64,000 nucleotides of DNA from Sphingomonadales bacterium. Its GTDB lineage: Bacteria > Pseudomonadota > Alphaproteobacteria > Sphingomonadales > Sphingomonadaceae. Under the pieces are notes generated by a model. It saw nothing but the letters and a program-made list of their open reading frames with translations, was not told the DNA's origin and made no database searches. The translations under genes were made by a program, and so were the position numbers. Below, piece after piece: positions 63,162-64,000 of this stretch (within the stretch, counting starts at the first letter, position 1; each line of letters begins with the position of its first letter). The stretch spans positions 1,119,501 to 1,183,500 of the forward strand of contig JADJGU010000001.1 in NCBI GenBank assembly GCA_016707885.1. The letters run 5' to 3'.

Positions 63162-64000
63162 GCTGCGACGTCCCGAACTGCTGATGACAAAGCTTCGACG
63201 ATGCGAATCTGGTCTGATTCGGCCAAATAGGGATGCATCGGCAGGCTCATGACCTGCGCAGCGGCGGTATCACTCTCGGGACAACCCGCATCTGCCACGT
63301 TGCTTCCGGCAAACACTTCTTGGCGGTGAAGGGCGCAAGGGTAATGGACTGCCGTCGGTATGCCAAATTGATGCAACAGAGCTATTATCCGATCGCGATC
63401 GGGTACGCGGACGGTATATTGCGCATAAACGCTCGTATATCCCTCTGGTATGTGCGGCGCACGGATGTCGTGTCGGCCAAAATCGGCGCTTGAGATCAAT
63501 CGATCATAGCGCGACGCAACCTCAGCACGGAGCGACACTTCTTCATCAAAAATCGGTAGCTTCGCCAGCAATATAGCAGCTTGCAATGTGTCCAATCGTC
63601 CGTTGACGCCGATGCGGTCGTGGTAATAGCGCTGTCGCTGGCCATGGATTCGGATACTGCGGATACGAGCCGCTAGTTCGGGATCATTGGTGAAGCAGGC
63701 ACCGCCATCTCCATAGCCGCCCAACGGCTTCGAAGGGAAAAAGCTTGTAGTGGCGATCGTTCCCAACGAACATGCCCGGCGACCTTTATAGGTTGCGCCC
63801 ATGCTCTGTGCGGCATCTTCGATGACCGGGATGCCATGTTGTGCGGCCACCTCGACAATCGCATCGATATCCGAGACGAGGCCATACAGATCGACCGGAA
63901 TTATCGCCTTCGTCCGCGGTGTAATTGCCCGTGCAATCTGCTCCGCAGTGCAATTATACGTTAGCGGATCAATGTCGACAAAAACTGGCACGGCGCGCAA
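63158..64000 (-). CDS. DegT/DnrJ/EryC1 aminotransferase 2 (5' partial)
   Basis: The C-terminal 280 residues of a PLP-dependent sugar aminotransferase. The beginning lies beyond the window edge; the apparent first codon (TTG) is only the edge. The PLP lysine is in TSFFPSKPLGGYGDGGACF, with IPVIEDAAQSMGATYKG and VNGRLDTLQAAILLAKLP in family order. It resembles the WbpE/PseC/DesV group. Together with the other aminotransferase, epimerase and acyltransferase it suggests a polysaccharide with two different amino sugars. It ends with an ATGA overlap with the WecB-like gene. Confidence 0.9.
   Translation of the reverse strand: MRAVPVFVDIDPLTYNCTAEQIARAITPRTKAIIPVDLYGLVSDIDAIVEVAAQHGIPVIEDAAQSMGATYKGRRACSLGTIATTSFFPSKPLGGYGDGGACFTNDPELAARIRSIRIHGQRQRYYHDRIGVNGRLDTLQAAILLAKLPIFDEEVSLRAEVASRYDRLISSADFGRHDIRAPHIPEGYTSVYAQYTVRVPDRDRIIALLHQFGIPTAVHYPCALHRQEVFAGSNVADAGCPESDTAAAQVMSLPMHPYLAESDQIRIVEALSSAVRDVAA

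Overview
The window looks like chromosomal DNA of a Gram-negative alphaproteobacterium, most likely a sphingomonad (Sphingomonadales). I infer this from gene content: TonB-dependent receptors beside LacI regulators and glycosidases, a VirB-type cluster with virB2 last, and an extradiol-type aromatic operon. No rRNA or tRNA gene was seen, so the genus cannot be fixed. Most of the DNA is moderately GC-rich. Exceptions are a very AT-rich gene at 13.9-14.5 kb and a G/C homopolymer block near 43.9 kb.

Layout. (1) 1-7.7 kb: a tightly overlapping type IV secretion operon in the order virB3-B4-B6-B8-B9-B10-B11-B2, cut at its 5' end by the window edge. (2) 7.8-16.4 kb: an accessory island with a secreted tail-fibre-like protein, a small secreted YD-repeat protein, a giant RHS polymorphic toxin, an AT-rich putative immunity gene, a displaced RHS core fragment and a decayed IS3-family element. 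(3) 16.4-20.9 kb: an aromatic-catabolism operon (flavoprotein hydroxylase truncated at the IS, metallo-beta-lactamase-fold protein, FAH-family hydrolase, two-domain extradiol dioxygenase) with a divergent TetR gene and a double operator. (4) 21.0-33.0 kb: a divergent catabolic cluster combining an SsuD-like FMNH2 monooxygenase, an FMN reductase, an aldo/keto reductase, a GlpD-like flavoprotein, a degenerate RibB-like protein, a Gfo/Idh/MocA oxidoreductase, a TonB receptor, an ACS-type MFS porter, a YeiH-type anion exporter and a LacI regulator. Shared operator-like sites lie in both control regions. I read it as an oxidative desulfonation pathway, plausibly for sulfoquinovose or its glycerol glycoside.

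(5) 33.0-43.7 kb: a beta-glucan utilisation locus (TonB receptor, secreted GH16 glucanase, LacI, MFS sugar porter, secreted GH3 beta-glucosidase) that also holds a flavin-dependent halogenase-like gene. A common motif, TGTGAACGYTCTCA, lies upstream of the outward-facing genes. (6) 44.4-64 kb: a Wzx/Wzy-type surface-polysaccharide locus. It encodes a membrane-bound nucleotide-sugar 4,6-dehydratase, two asparagine-synthetase-like amidotransferases, two GT4 glycosyltransferases, polymerase, flippase, a glucuronyl C5-epimerase-like protein, an initiating sugar transferase, a split transketolase, a TylF-type methyltransferase, two DegT-type aminotransferases (the second cut by the window edge), a GNAT acyltransferase and a WecB-like epimerase with an unusual C-terminal extension.

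Two places raise sequence-quality or rearrangement questions: 14.6-16.5 kb, where small indels crowd into the RHS fragment, IS and hydroxylase, and the homopolymer block at 43.9 kb, which may be a contig join.
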